Source of the DNA: Pollenia angustigena
Taxonomy: Eukaryota > Arthropoda > Insecta > Diptera > Polleniidae
Direction of reading: 5' to 3'
Assembly: GCA_930367215.1 (NCBI GenBank)
Contig: OV884058.1
Span: forward strand, 222,994,208-223,058,207
DNA: 64,000 bases
Positions 10,171-21,852 of the stretch are shown here, in pieces (within the stretch, counting starts at the first letter, position 1; each line of letters opens with the position of its first letter). The translations under genes and the position numbers were made by a program. Under the pieces are notes generated by a model. The model was not told the origin of the DNA and did not search any database. It saw only the letters and a list, made by a program, of their open reading frames with translations.

Positions 10171-11115
10171 CTAAAGGGTGTTTTTTTAAGTGCCACAACT
10201 TTGAGTTGGCATCACTGCTTTATTTGAGCACACATTTATAAGTTGAAAGTTGATTTTTCTTTAGTTTGCTTTGAAATAGGGATGGACAAATTGAACAAAT
10301 ATATCGATATATATCAAATCGATATATCTTAAGAGTATCGATATTAATAATTTAAAAAATATCGATATATCGAACGTATTTTGCTGAAACTAATTAAAAA
10401 ATATATGCACAAATCTTATTTTTATTCCAAATATATATAGCCACATACATATATTGTTCCAAAGCCGCATAAAATAAATCTTTTCAAGTTCGTTTGACTT
10501 TACTGTTTTAATAAGAAATCTGCAATGTGAAACCCCCACTTTTTCTAAATTCTTCTTCTTATTTATTATATACATATTTATATTATTCTTATTAGTTTCC
10601 ATTTCATGATGCATGCATGCACTGATGCCAATTCTTAAAAAAAAATATGGGCACTTTCACAGAAAAGCTCTCTTTTTGTCACGTCACGTCACCTAGCAAT
10701 TATTCTTGTATTTTAGAACCACGTTGTTAACATTTTTCCTCTCTTTCACTAAATGAAAATAAATAATTTTTTCATTATTCTTGGAGAAACAATTAAAAAT
10801 GGTTGGTGACGTTACGTGACAAAAAGTAAACATTTATGTGGAAATATCCATATTGTTTGAAAAAAGGCTAAAATTTTGATTTTGTAATGAAGACTGACTT
10901 AAAAAAATATCGAATTCGATAGTCTTATTTCAATATCGATGTATCGATATATCGGTATTTTAAGTATCGGCGATGTATATCGATTATTTTTTTTAAATAT
11001 CGATATTTGTTGCCCATTCCTACTTTGAAATTTCATTATGAATCGACCTACACCAGAGCAATGCGCGCAAACTGTTGAAATTCTTAATCAAAATAATCCG
11101 GCGAATGGGCTGAAG
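10171..11115 (+). mobile_element. Mariner-like element, 5' part, split by a hAT MITE
   Basis: The left end AAAGGGTGTTTTTTTAAGTG is a mariner terminus, and a leader resembling that at 22932 (GGCATCACTGCTTTAT) leads to an ATG at 11038. The first residues, MNRPTPEQCAQTVEILNQNN, match mariner transposase N-termini (MNR.T.EQR). Similarity is lost after about 11110, so the rest of the gene and the right end are missing. Confidence 0.7.
10277..11022. mobile_element. hAT-type MITE inserted in the mariner leader
   Basis: Ends TAGGGATGGACAA and TTGCCCATTCCTA are inverted and hAT-like. The 8-base direct repeat CTTTGAAA flanks it (10269-10276 and 11023-11030). Removing the element and one repeat restores TTTGCTTTGAAATTTCATTATG leading into the mariner ATG. 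The interior has ATCGATAT-rich arms near both ends. Confidence 0.85.
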
Positions 11116-11361
11116 CACAAATTAGTATGTATAGCAATAAAATTGGTGGTATGTAATTGTAGCATTTTAAGCACTGCTTATACATATTTATATGAAAAGT
11201 AATAAAAACTTTTGAAAACGTTTTTAAATTAATAACTGGGTTTAAAAACATATGTGGACCGTTTCTTCAATTTATAACAGACGTATCTAACATAGGTAGG
11301 TATAAAACTGATAAAAATACTATATTAAAAAAGCTTATGTATAATCTTAAAACTATAAGAA

Positions 11362-11560
11362 ACTAGCGGACCCGGCGAACTTCGCCTCGCCCCAACGTTA
11401 TTCGTTATATTGACTGGTTGGGAGAAAAGTTTGGGAAACAGGGTGGCGAAACCACGTATGTATGCAAAATGTTAAAATGAAGGGAAATTAAAGAAGTTGA
11501 GTGAAGAGAACAAAGGAAAGACACAAAAATAAGACATATCAATGAAGTGAAGTCCGACTC
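11362..11560 (-). mobile_element. Helitron 3' terminus (partial)
   Basis: On the minus strand GGCGAAGTTCGCC forms a hairpin followed by GGGTCCGCTAGT: a GC-rich stem then CTAG before T, as in Helitrons. The 5' end is not identified, so the right coordinate is arbitrary. Confidence 0.5.
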
Positions 11561-12505
11561 CACTAATCAGTTTTTTACAATAATGAAAACAAACAAAAGA
11601 TACTGACGAAGAATGAAGAAACGCACTTAATTAATGAATCGTGTTGTCACTACGGTACGAATAACGAAACGAACCGAAAAAAATCCGTATAAACGAGCTC
11701 AAAACGTTTTTTATCACAATGATTTCCACAATAATCATCAAAATAAATAAATTGCAGCAAGAAAAATAGCACATTTACTGTAGAAAATTACAATACCAAA
11801 ATGACACCGGTCAGATTGCGCAAAGTCTAAGCCAACTTTCTATTTTTTCATTTGGAAAGCCATTAAGGAAAAATTTCACACAAAATTTCGTACAAAAAAA
11901 TTAATATTCGATTTTTCCGACTCACAGTGGCTGAAAATCGTTTTTCATTGGCCAAAAATCTGTAACTTTTGAACCGAAGGAGATATTTTAGTGAATTTTT
12001 TGAAATTTTTAATCGACAGTTAGATTCTTAAACTTTCTTCACTTCAAATTTCATTAAAATCGGTTGAGTAGTTATTGAGGAATTTAAGGTCAAAGTGGAA
12101 CTTTAATTTTTTTTTTTAATTTAGCGTGCAATATGTTTTTTTTAAATTCTTTTAATTATTTAAAAATGTAATTTTTTGATTTAAATAATAATCATTAACA
12201 TTTTTTGTAATAATGGGACACTCAAAAAATTAAATGCTTACTATAAAAAAAATTTTAACATAAAAAAAAATAGTAAAATCCACTGGAAATTTTGCTATTT
12301 TGCTGAAAAATAAACAATTTTTTGCTTTCAAATTTGTTTACACTTATTTATTCTTATTTATTAAAACATTTCATACATATGTGGATAATGTATGAATAAT
12401 AATAGCAATAGATTTTAATAGCTTTTGTAACAACGTGAGCTTCTATTTATTATTACTTTTTACTAATACAATGTCTGTCTTTGATCTAATGAATTATAAT
12501 TATTG

Positions 12506-13011
12506 TTAATTTAATTGAAAGATTGATTGCAAATATTCCATATTTTGTTCTGTGTTATTTCTGTTCTTAAGTAGTTTTTTGACTTCTTCATCTAAATCCC
12601 GATGTTCCACTTTCCATTGATTTCGAATACTGGAGATGAACGGATCTGACGTTGCCAATAATATATTAAATAGATCTTCATTAGTGGAATTTCGTGAAAT
12701 TTTTCTAGTATTGTGCTCTCTATAAAATCTGTAATCCTTATTCCTTTTTTCCTGAGCTTCCTCTGATAAATCTCCAAGTGGCACCAACTGATATTTAATG
12801 ACATCTTCTCAATGATAAAGGGTTTTGTGAACTGTAGCAGACATATTTCTCCATGGGTACTTGGTTGTATATATTTTTGCAGTTTCCTTAGCAAAATCTC
12901 CAAATTTTCTGGAGTCAATTTCTTCATTGCACGCAAGTACTTCTAGGATTATTTTAAATCTAAAAATTAGGTTAAAATCAACACCTGTTATTTCAGATGC
13001 TGTTTCTGGAT
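12506..13011 (-). pseudogene. Transib transposase C-terminal exon, frameshifted
   Basis: Reading leftwards from an intron-like acceptor (TTCTTTTTAAG just right of 13011), the frame gives PETASEITGVDFNLIFRFKI, then YPWRNMSATVHKTLIIEKMS, and after a frameshift near 12790 LVPLGDLSEEAQEKRNKDYR. The block LSEEAxExRNKxxRxxR, ending in SRNSTNEDLFNILLATSDP, aligns with the region of RAG1/Transib that carries the third catalytic acid (an E in a S-E-x-x-E context followed by NK..R..R). The family assignment is from motif memory; the same motif in element 2 and the matching ends of both support it. Confidence 0.7.
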
Positions 13012-13062
13012 CTTAAAAAGAAAATACAATATAATAGTCTGGTAGTGTCTAAAGTCATTTCT

Positions 13063-13215
13063 GAAAAATTGTAGGAATAGAACTATTACAAAAAAGCTTT
13101 ATAAAATACATAACTGAAATTTAGCTCATAGAATAAATTCGAAAAATGAAAAATGTTGAATATAATATAAAGTTACCTTCCGAAGGAAATAATTCCCAGT
13201 TTCTGTAGTTTAGAA
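13063..13215. repeat. Sequence shared with 52440-52715 (empty site of a mini-Helitron)
   Basis: About 150 bases (GGAATAGAACTATTACAAAA onward to AAATAATTCCCAGTTTCT) recur in the AcCoAS intron. Here TGTTGAATATAATATAAAG is uninterrupted; at 52531 the same point carries a 131-base insertion. Confidence 0.8.
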
Positions 13216-13768
13216 TTTTTTTTTGGAGTAATTTCATTAAAATTAAAAAAGTGTTAAACAGACGGGTCCAAACGGGTACAAGAGTATATACAGGGTAAAA
13301 GAAAACACTTTCACCTTTCTATCAGTGGTTTCACCTTCTTGGTCCCTTTTGGGCCGCAAAAGTTCTATTCTACTAAAGTTGAAATTTGACAAAAATATAG
13401 TAGTTTAGAAAATATGTCCTAGCATCTCAAATATAAATAACACAACAGTCGCAAATATTACCTTTTTAAAGATCACAAGACTACAAACCTAGCAGAAAAG
13501 CAAGCAGGTCATTATCGCTTATAGTATTTGTGCAATGATAATTTCTTTCGGATTAAATATTAAAAAAAATACTTTTTTCTGAATTAAAAAAAAAAAGTTG
13601 TGTTTAACAACATGTCACACCCACAATTACCAATATTTTGACCAAATTTTTTGGCTACCTTAGTTTTAATATGTTTACTATTAAATCAAATTAAAATTTT
13701 TGAAATCGGTGACAAACAAAAATTGGACTTTTGGCCAATGAAATAAAATTTTCAGCCACTGTGCGACT

Positions 13769-14403
13769 GTTGCGAAGAGATTTTCCAATTTTCCGCATTT
13801 CGCTTTTTCCGCAATTTTCCATGATTTAGACTTAGAATTTTCTTTTGTTTGATTTGGAAAGCCATTAAGGAATAATTTCACACAAAATTTCATACAAAAA
13901 CTCGATTTTCGATTTTTCCGGGGGGATTTAAAAAAAAAGTTCCTCGGTAAAACCCTTCTCCTCGACAATACGAACAACTGACAAAATATTTTACAGAAAC
14001 CGGCCCAGCTGTTCTCATTTTGTGAATTACTATAAATTTTTAACACCATTTTTATATACAATATAGATAAGGGAAAGCTCTTACATTTCTCATAGTTCTA
14101 AAAATATCCATTAGCTTTTTTATATATTCGTTTTAATCAAGGCGTATTCTAGATTTGCCTTTTCTTAATTAAGTAACGGTATGTATTTGTGTATATAACT
14201 TTTTAATGCAATAATTTACACAGAACTGGCACATAAAAAGCGTTACTTTGCGTGAAAAAATCTCTAAAAGAGCAACAATGTCACTAAATAAAAAGCTTTT
14301 TTCAATTATCTCTAGGTTTATCCAATAGGTCTGCTCACCTCTACAACAATGCAAAAAACAACAGGCATTTTGTTGGTGTAAAATTCCACTTCGTTTACTA
14401 AAG
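13769..14403. other. AT-rich spacer with a partial duplicate of 11849-11917
   Basis: GATTTGGAAAGCCATTAAGG and the following roughly 55 bases repeat the sequence just left of Transib 1. No credible gene; frames at 13681-14061 and 14169-14354 lack family features. Confidence 0.4.
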
Positions 14404-14890
14404 CCCTACAGATAATATTGGACTACGTGGTCCATTGTGGCTTAAATGGACTACTTACAACATGGTCCAATGTACTGTAGTATGGACCATGTTATAAGTA
14501 ATTAACATGCAGTGCTGCCAACAACTGCATGATGTATACTTTTCTATAGTTTACAGTATTACACATTGGAAGCCATAATGGTGTCCATTATTAATTGTTT
14601 ATTTAAAAGTGAAAGTTTGTGAAATTTGTGGAAAAAAGGTAAACAAATTAAGAATACCAAGTAAATATATTTAAAAATAGCAATAATAGACTACTGTCTT
14701 AAACTACCCCTTAAGTGTAATCCATACTGTAGTAACATGGAGTACTTTCAAAACTAACCCACTTAAGTACTCCATGGAGGAGTTTAGGATAGGACATCGT
14801 AATGTTAAATGGACCACCTTTTGCCGATATATTTGGAGTACTCCTACTCCTTTATGGACTACTCTTGGACTAGTCTCGTTATCTGCAGGG
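14404..14890. mobile_element. Diverged relative of MITE A (CCCTACAGATAA ... TTATCTGCAGGG)
   Basis: Inverted ends differ from MITE A at a few positions, with the same TGGACTAC/TGGTCCA interior motifs and GGACATCGTAATGTTAAAT block. No clear duplication. Confidence 0.6.
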
Positions 14891-15490
14891 AGGTTACTAC
14901 ACCACAGGGAAAACAAAGGAAAAACGTGTTCTGTATGCATAGATGTGTGGCAAAAATCAAATAGGTAAACAAAAGTATATGGGCATTTCCACAGAAATGT
15001 CAACCGCAGCCAAAAAATTCAAAGTCTATTAAAGTATTTTGTTTAATTATATTTTTATAGGGACTCTATCAACTTTTCACTTAAGTAAACAAATTTTACA
15101 TTTATTCATAACACACTTCGAGATATTCAAATACAAAGTCGAGCAAGTGCAAAGTATACGTTTTGTTTTGCTTAATGATCTGAATGAGAAACATTATGCA
15201 TTGACATTTGCTTTTTAAATATCGGTTTATATTCAAAGAATATAAGCAAAATGTAAAAGGATCGATGCGACTGCCAGTTAAGTAAATTTCTTCTTTGCTT
15301 TGTTGATATTTCGATGTAGCGTGCGGCATTGAAAAAGAACAAAAAATATTTTCAGGAAACAAAAATTAACTTAAAGCCTTCCGAGCGCGTTCGTTAGACT
15401 GATTTTACCGAAATAAAAAAAAGTTGTGGGCCTTTTTCAAAGATTATAATAGTTTCTGATTGAAGCTGTGTTCAGTTAAAAAAAATATAT
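14891..15490. other. Non-coding spacer
   Basis: AT-rich; no exon-like or repeat boundary seen. The minus-strand frame at 15102-15362 shows no recognisable motif. Confidence 0.35.
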
Positions 15491-15930
15491 ATGGGGGATT
15501 TCATGTCAAGTGACCCAATTTTTAAATCGATGCCTTCCGATTTAGGTGAAATTAGAACCAAGCTTAGTCATATTAAAAAGTAGTTTATACACAAATTTTC
15601 AAAAAGATCGGTCAAAAAGTTTCTGAGATAAAGGGGGTCAATTTTGTCCATACAGGTGTTCTTTCTGATCCATGTAACTTATTACCTATTGGTGTAAGAC
15701 AAATTTGTCCCAAGTACCTTAGATAGCTATTTGATCAATCTTTTTTAAAAAAATATTTTTGTTTTTTTTTTAATTTTTTTTTTTTAATCTAAAACTTTGT
15801 TTTATTGGTGTTAGCAAAATTTGTCCCAAGTAGCTTCGATAGCTATTTGATCAATCTTTTTAAAAAAAATATTTTTGTAATCGGAAGACATCGATTTAGA
15901 AATTGGGTCACTTGACATGAAATCCCCCAT
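15491..15930. mobile_element. MITE with 40-base inverted ends (ATGGGGGATTTCATGTCAAG)
   Basis: ATGGGGGATTTCATGTCAAG and its complement at 15911-15930 continue inverted for about 40 bases. The interior holds an imperfect direct duplication of TTTGTCCCAAGTA...TTAGATAGCTATTTGATCAA. Flanking TATA-like bases are compatible with a TA target. Confidence 0.7.
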
Positions 15931-15954
15931 ATATTAAAAGTAATATAGAATCTT

Positions 15955-16152
15955 CCAAGGCGAATTGACTAGAAGGTGGGGTCAAGTCAACATGTGGTGT
16001 TTTTTTCGGTGGTCGAGTTGTCAAAGTTTGTATACAAACTAGTTTTTTATGTAAACAAACCTGTTTTTTTTACTAGCAATATTTTTGACAACCCGACCAC
16101 AGAAGCAGTGTTGTTGTAGAGTTGACCTCACCTTCTAGTCAATTCGCCTTGG
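15955..16152. mobile_element. Foldback MITE (CCAAGGCGAATTGACTAGAA) with AATCTT flanks
   Basis: A 198-base element whose ends CCAAGGCGAATTGAC / GTCAATTCGCCTTGG are inverted for over 35 bases. AATCTT occurs on both flanks (15949-15954, 16153-16158) as a likely target duplication. Confidence 0.7.
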
Positions 16153-16725
16153 AATCTTCTTACGCATGTCTAATTACATAAAAAGTAAAAAACTAAACAT
16201 AAAAGTATGATGGGAAAAATGTCGCATGCAACATCATCAAGGAATAAACAAAATAAACATCTGACTACCTGCGCAGACCTTATGGATGGTTCTTGATTTA
16301 TCTAAAAAAAACCTTAAAATAAAAAAAGTTTAGCATAGCATGTTTTTGACATTTTGTAACGTATAATTACCACAGAGCACATAAATTACCACAAAAACTA
16401 AATACTCATTATTCACTTTTATTTTTTTTATTCGAAACATTTAAGTAAAACCAAATTTATAAAAAAAATTAAAACAATTTTCAAGCAAGTTTAACTTAAA
16501 TTACCGCATGTTTCAATTTCCCCCGATAACCTCAGACACTTCAAGTTCATCAAAAATTTAAAATAAAAAATTCAATTGATAACAGACCCCTAAATCAACA
16601 AGCAACCAACTACCCCGTGGCTGAATGCCTGAACAAAACATCACTTGTGTTTTAAACGTAGACGGGAGAGTGCGTTAAAAAGTGGAATTTGTTAAATTGA
16701 CAAGAAATTAAAAGAGTTTACTAGA
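16153..16725 (+). other. ppl: Upstream region of the H-protein gene
   Basis: 573 AT-rich bases. It must contain the promoter, but I see no convincing TATA box; a TTAAA tract and CATCACTTG (initiator-like, near 16640) are only weak candidates. Confidence 0.35.
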
Positions 16726-17464
16726 ATGGTATCAATTGTTAAATTCGCTCGTGTTTTGCAACAAAGTTCCGGTTTTTTAATACAAACCCCTAAAACTTTG
16801 CCAAATTTGCGACGGTTGAGTTTATCAACAGTTTTTAATGTTGGTATGTAAATAGAATTGCTTTTACAAATTAATGGAATTTGTAAATTCCAAATTTACG
16901 CAATAAGTGCAAAATAAAAGAAATACAACAAAATGCAGCATAAAAACAGCTGTTCTTGCAGTGCTTCTTAAACTATTCTAAAAAAAAGATAAAAAGAGTT
17001 GCCAGTAATCACATTTATATTACAGAACGCCGTTTTACCGAAAAACACGAATGGGTGGCCTTTGAAGGTACTTCTGGCACAGTGGGTATTTCAACTTATG
17101 CCCAAGAGGCTTTAGGTGATGTAGTATTTGCTCAATTACCCGAACCCGGTACAGAGCTTAAGCAAAATGATGAATGTGGCGCTTTGGAAAGTGTTAAAGC
17201 AGCCAGCGAAGTCTACTCTCCAGTCAGTGGAGAAGTTACAGAAAAAAATACTGCGGTAGAAGAGACACCTTCTCTCATCAATACCAGTTGTTATGAAGAT
17301 GGTAAGCTACTATTGCTTTGAATGTTGGCTACAAATTTAATAATACTTGTTTGTTTTTTTCATTAGGTTGGCTCTTTAAAATTAAACTTTCGAACATCTC
17401 CGAATTGGAAAAATTGTTGACTGAAGATCAATATAAAGAATTTTTAAAAAATGCTGATCATTAG
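16726..17464 (+). CDS. ppl: Glycine cleavage system H protein, three exons
   Basis: Exons 16726-16843, 17026-17301 and 17367-17464 give a 163-residue protein. Donors are GTATGT and GTAAGC; acceptors are ATTACAG and CATTAG; both introns are in phase 1. Residues 1-36 ([13 protein letters not shown]..., Arg/Ser-rich, no acids) form a mitochondrial presequence. The mature part starts near [13 protein letters not shown]. The lipoylation site is Lys in [20 protein letters not shown], followed by the conserved [16 protein letters not shown] end. H-protein carries the methylamine group from the P protein (glycine decarboxylase) to the T protein and is reoxidised by the L protein in the mitochondrial matrix. 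Length and all key residues fit an intact, functional gene. The Drosophila orthologue is pumpless. Confidence 0.97.
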
Positions 17465-18013
17465 TTGTTAATGGTAATTTTTTTTTTTATATAAAATTCA
17501 TTTATTTATAAGTTGCTTTTGAGGTTCAAAGAAAATTTCATTCACCCTTCCTGTCCTCATTTTAAGATCTTTGAGTATAGTTTTACGTTTTATAAGAACA
17601 TTTATATGTACTGTTTTTTTTTTTTTTTGCTTTTATTTAATATAATATAACTATTTTTAATATATAAATTTTAATATTTAAAGAAATATACAATTTATAT
17701 AATTTAAATTTGGTAATTTGGTTTTAAAGGGGAAATGAAAAAAAATCTTATTGTAAATTGACTAGATTTTAATCTATCAAAATTAAAATTAAGTTCGCAG
17801 TTTGTTTCACGATAAAATTCTTTAGAAAAAATTAGTTTGATTTATACAGTTCTTTTGTTTGTTTTTAATTCTTTTGAAAATGTTTTAAATAGTTAAAAAC
17901 TCGTCTTTTTTTTCTTGCAAATAACGTTAAATAAATTTCAGAAAGATGAAAGTTTTTAAAAACTGTTTTAAAAAACAATAAACGAAAACTTAGCAAAATC
18001 TATAGAAATAATC
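17465..18013 (+). other. 3' flank of the H-protein gene
   Basis: Very AT-rich, presumably the 3' UTR and terminator region; long T runs at 17479 and 17610. No single poly(A) hexamer stands out. Confidence 0.4.
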
Positions 18014-18270
18014 AGGGGTCTTATCACGGCATTCGATACTATCATATCGAATAAACTATCGAATGTTTTTGCATACGACTGATGTATCGAATGAAAACTC
18101 GATAAATGTAATGTCGAGTTACTCGATAACGAATGCGATTATTTCAAATTCCATAATTTTCATTCCATAATTTCATTCAAAATAAATAATTTCGATAAAT
18201 TTTGCTCGATATCGTACGCAGTGATTAGACACCAGGGGTCTATCGTATCGAATACGGTGATTAGACCCCA
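18014..18270. mobile_element. MITE B, second copy
   Basis: AGGGGTCTTATCACGGCATT at the left and GGTGATTAGACCCCA at the right match the ends of 7055-7294. The right end is partly duplicated (GATTAGACACCAGGGGTCTA then GATTAGACCCC). Confidence 0.65.
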
Positions 18271-18389
18271 GATATGTGATGAAAATCGAAAAATTTAAGA
18301 ACGATCGTTATTTTTTAAAAAAAAAAAGAAGTCCAAAACACATACAAAATTAAGAAGGATTTAACAAATTCTGAGAAGAAAATCAGCCC

Positions 18390-18510
18390 AATTATGAATA
18401 AAAATTCCCCGGGAGTTTTTTCCCTTTTCCCATTTTTACCATTGAATTAACATAGGAAAAATGGGAAAAGGGAGAAAACTCCCGGGGAATTTAATTTTTA
18501 TTCATAATTG
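18390..18510. mobile_element. Near-perfect hairpin MITE with CCCCGGGAG arms
   Basis: A 121-base inverted repeat. Arms start CAATTATGAATAAAAATTCC and continue CCGGGAGTTTTTTCCC, pairing with the complement up to 18510 around a short TTACCATTGAATTAACATAG loop. Some transcripts through it would fold into one long hairpin. Confidence 0.7.
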
Positions 18511-18759
18511 AATAACTGAATGCATTAAAAATCAACAATTTAAGAAACAAAAAAGAAATTATCGGTTTTAGGTCGTTTCGTTTTCAAAATCTATATCTCC
18601 ATATACCAGTATAAATTCAAAAATTAAATTAATCTGAACTGAATGTGTGATAGGCCTTATAAAAATTAAAGATTAGATTTTAAAACACTGAACCCCTTAA
18701 ACAAATTTAAAGTATATGTATGTATACCGAAAATAAGAGAAAAAGTATATGAAATCAAT

Positions 18760-18956
18760 CAGGGGTGTTCTGGAAATCGAAAACGCAAGAATTTTAAAAG
18801 TCGTTTTTTAATAAGATTTCTTTAATAAAAGAATTTTATGACAAATATTTCTCTATTAAGCAGAATTTTATAACAAAAACGATAAAAATTAGATTAAAAG
18901 TGTATTAAAAAAAAAACTTCAAATTTCTTGCGTTTTCGATTTCCAGAACACCCCTG
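18760..18956. mobile_element. MITE with CAGGGGTGTTCTGGAAATCG ends
   Basis: A 197-base element with 32-base inverted ends (CAGGGGTGTTCTGGAAATCG and complement). A decayed end (GGGCATGTTCTGGAAATCG) lies at about 19994. Confidence 0.7.
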
Positions 18957-19541
18957 AATATTTAATGATACATACTGAAAACGATATTGGTTTTTAATCG
19001 GTTCGTTTTTAAAATCGATTTCCTTCTCATACCAGATAATCAAGATAAACGTAAAAATTCAACATTACCTGTTGTATACATAAAAAATTTAATTGGATTT
19101 GAAATCTATTTTAAGGAAAATTTGTATGGAATTTGAAACCTAAATTATTTTTATGGAATACGGCAGTAACAATTCATTATATAATTTTTAATTAAATTGT
19201 GGAAAAAGGCGCATTGTAGGCGCATACGCTAATTTTTGTAAACATAAGTTCCAAGTAAGATGTACTTCCTTATGTTGGAAATACTTTGCACAAATTGACT
19301 TTAGCTTTTTATACTTACACCACCATAGTGAATATGGTATTATAAGTTTGGGCTGATGTTTGTAACTTTTTGAATCGATCTGACGATGTCCGTCAGGCCG
19401 GTTGTCCATGTTAACCTTGTGCGCAAAGTACACGTCGCAATTTTGAATATAATTTAATGCAAAGTAAGACGTACTAGGCGCTTGTTGCCCCTTTTATTTT
19501 GCATGAAATTATATTGATTTGATTTATAGATGACATGGATT
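18957..19541. other. Non-coding spacer
   Basis: AT-rich, with a weak 81-codon minus-strand frame without recognisable motifs. It contains a diverged copy of a GTCCGTCAGG repeat segment near 19390. Confidence 0.35.
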
Positions 19542-20261
19542 TAGGGCTGCCATACGTACTGTTTTAAGCAGTACATGTACTGATTTTTTGCAGTTGTACT
19601 GTTTTATGCACAACTCCTAAAACAGTACGCAAATGTACTGTTTTTTACACTTTGTACGGTTTTTTGTACTGTTTTTTTTTTGCTCAGTCTATATTTAATA
19701 GAACTGGCTTACAAAAAATTATGTTTTGTTAAAAAAAAAGTTCTAAAATAATAAGAGTTTTTACGCTGTGGTCATTGTTTTCTCATAAATACACAGTAGA
19801 AATCTAAATTATAATGGGTGGCTCGTAGCAGTGGTATATTTTCGTGTTGTTATGATTTTATGGCTACCTCTTCCAATAGTTTTTCCCTTTCCACACCTGA
19901 GAAAGACAAAAATAAAATCTAAATTTTTTTAAGTACTAAAAAATACTTATTCCAAAACAGTTATCGTTAATTTTTAGAACTTTTTTAATTTTCGGGCATG
20001 TTCTGGAAATCGAAATCACGTAAAATTGAAAACAAACAAATTTGGAAAATTATCCGTGTTCAAAATTTATAAAAATACCTAATACCTTTGAGGACCACTG
20101 TTCTTTACCTAAACTACTGAAATAAGAAAAAGATAAGAACATTTTTACAAAAATTTTTTTGAAAATATTCATCGTTTTCAATTGCACTTGATTTTAAATA
20201 TTTTCAGATTTTGTGAAATAAAAATAAACCAAACTATTTTTTTTGGATTTAATAGATTAAT

Positions 20262-20365
20262 GGCCAATTTCACCAAGTTCAGGTTTAATTAACTTTCATT
20301 ATAAAAGTCAAAAAACCTATTGTTTTAGTAATAGTTAATTATAGCTGAACTTGGTAAAATTAGCC
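20262..20365. mobile_element. Tiny palindromic MITE (GGCCAATTTCACCAAGTTCA)
   Basis: Arms GGCCAATTTCACCAAGTTCA and TGAACTTGGTAAAATTAGCC are inverted over about 20 bases, with a second internal inverted pair (GTTTAATTAAC/GTTAATTATAGC). Confidence 0.6.
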
Positions 20366-20763
20366 GTAAATAATTTAAAAATTATTTAAAATTGGAAAAT
20401 TAATTTAGGAAACAAACATTTTCTCAAATTCTATATGATTTGTGCAACTATGTGTATAGTGAAAATTGCTTTAAATACGAATATGTTTAAAGAAAATCGT
20501 ACTTACAAAATCAATGAGTTGATTGTTTTGAGCTAAGTAAGGCTTTTCTCCTTTCTTATATGGCTTACAGCAATGTTATGGTTTTCCTGGCCAAATGCTT
20601 CGTTTGTAGTGTTTGCTTTTTAAACGCAAATGGAGTAATTTCATATGTATATTTATGAAATGCCATAAACTGGAAATAATTCCTTTGACGTTATACATTT
20701 TAAGTGTATTTCTTTCTTTATATAATTGTTGTTGCATATTCAATCAAAAGTTTAATATATTTA

Positions 20764-20851
20764 CCCCAATTTCACCAAGTTCAGTTAAAAAAATATGTTT
20801 TGACAGCTTGAACTGATAGTTAATTATAGCTGAACTTGGTGAAATTGGGGG
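20764..20851. mobile_element. Tiny palindromic MITE, second copy
   Basis: CCCCAATTTCACCAAGTTCA and TGAACTTGGTGAAATTGGGG pair perfectly; 88 bases in total. Same family as 20262-20365 and inside the same hAT element. Confidence 0.65.
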
Positions 20852-20981
20852 TTACTTATTAAAACAAATGGTAATGTTGTCGTCAAAAAAAAATGTACTG
20901 TTTTTTTTCTTGATTGTACTGTTTTTATGTATTCAATGTACTGTTTTTCCGAATTTAAAATCTGGCTACCCTACATGGATT

Positions 20982-21852
20982 TGACATTTAGAAGACATAT
21001 AAAACTATATACATGCATACAAAAAGATGGGACAGCCAGCATAGGCTTCTCTACCTTGTGTAAATGATCCTTGGTTGTTATTGATTTTGTAACGATTTTT
21101 GCTTCTACTGTTAATGAATACAAGTGTAGTTACATCCGTTTGCATTGAGGGTAACGATATGCACAAATAATGCATATTAAGGTTAACGCTTTAGGGCCAT
21201 TATTACAACTTGGTGTTAGTTAGAGGTAGGATTTTGTCGGACGTAAGTATAACAAGTTACTTATTACATATTTCAACTTTACTTTAACCTCTCCGTTAGG
21301 ATGAACTTGCTTTAAGCATATCGAATGGATTTAAACATCGGTTATCAATTCTAATACCTATGTATAAGACAGGGCAATAATTTCAATTTCCAAATTTGCA
21401 TATTTCAGTTTGATAATACGGGAAGATAATTTTCAAAATATGTATTTTTAAGTAATCGCAAATTTTGCCAGATAAAGGCAGAATTATGTACTACAAATAT
21501 ATGTAGGTATACAACAATCCAAAACAAACGGCAGTTTTTTTTTTATTTGGTTGATCGTAGCCAGCGTTGCCGTTGTAATAATAAAGTGGCAACTTAATCA
21601 TTTTTTAAGGTCCTGGTCATATTTTCTAACACTTTTTCGTTGTACATTTTTGCATCAATTGAATTCATGACACTTTTTTTAAATGATGTAACGAAATTGT
21701 ATCAAGAATAAAAAAGAGGCACAAGGATAAACGTTTATAATATTTTTAATTACAGTATGATCTATAGAATCCATTGATATACTTTGATATAAATATCATC
21801 ATATATAATTGACCCGAGGCATTTGTCAATGAATTTAAATATTTATGTAAAT
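20982..21852. other. Repeat-derived spacer
   Basis: Contains GGGCCATTATTACAACTTGG at about 21194, an end of the element at 29904-30327. Otherwise AT-rich and non-coding. Confidence 0.4.

Larger units (their letters stand above)
11923..13763 (-). mobile_element. Transib-like DNA transposon 1 (CACAGTG ends, CGACT duplication)
   Basis: Inverted ends begin CACAGTGGCTGAAAAT on both sides and stay similar for about 30 bases. The 5-base direct repeat CGACT flanks the element (11918-11922 and 13764-13768). CACAGTG plus a GC-rich 5-base duplication is the Transib signature, and the interior encodes a Transib/RAG1-like C-terminus on the minus strand. CCAAAAATC starts 22 bases after the left heptamer. 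The N-terminal transposase half is missing. Confidence 0.8.
19542..20973. mobile_element. hAT-type element (TAGGGCTGCCA ends, CATGGATT duplication)
   Basis: Inverted ends TAGGGCTGCCA / TGGCTACCCTA are flanked by identical CATGGATT (19534-19541 and 20974-20981). Both ends are rich in the subterminal motif TGTACTGTTTTT, at least eight copies. No transposase frame survives; two small MITEs sit inside. Confidence 0.85.
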
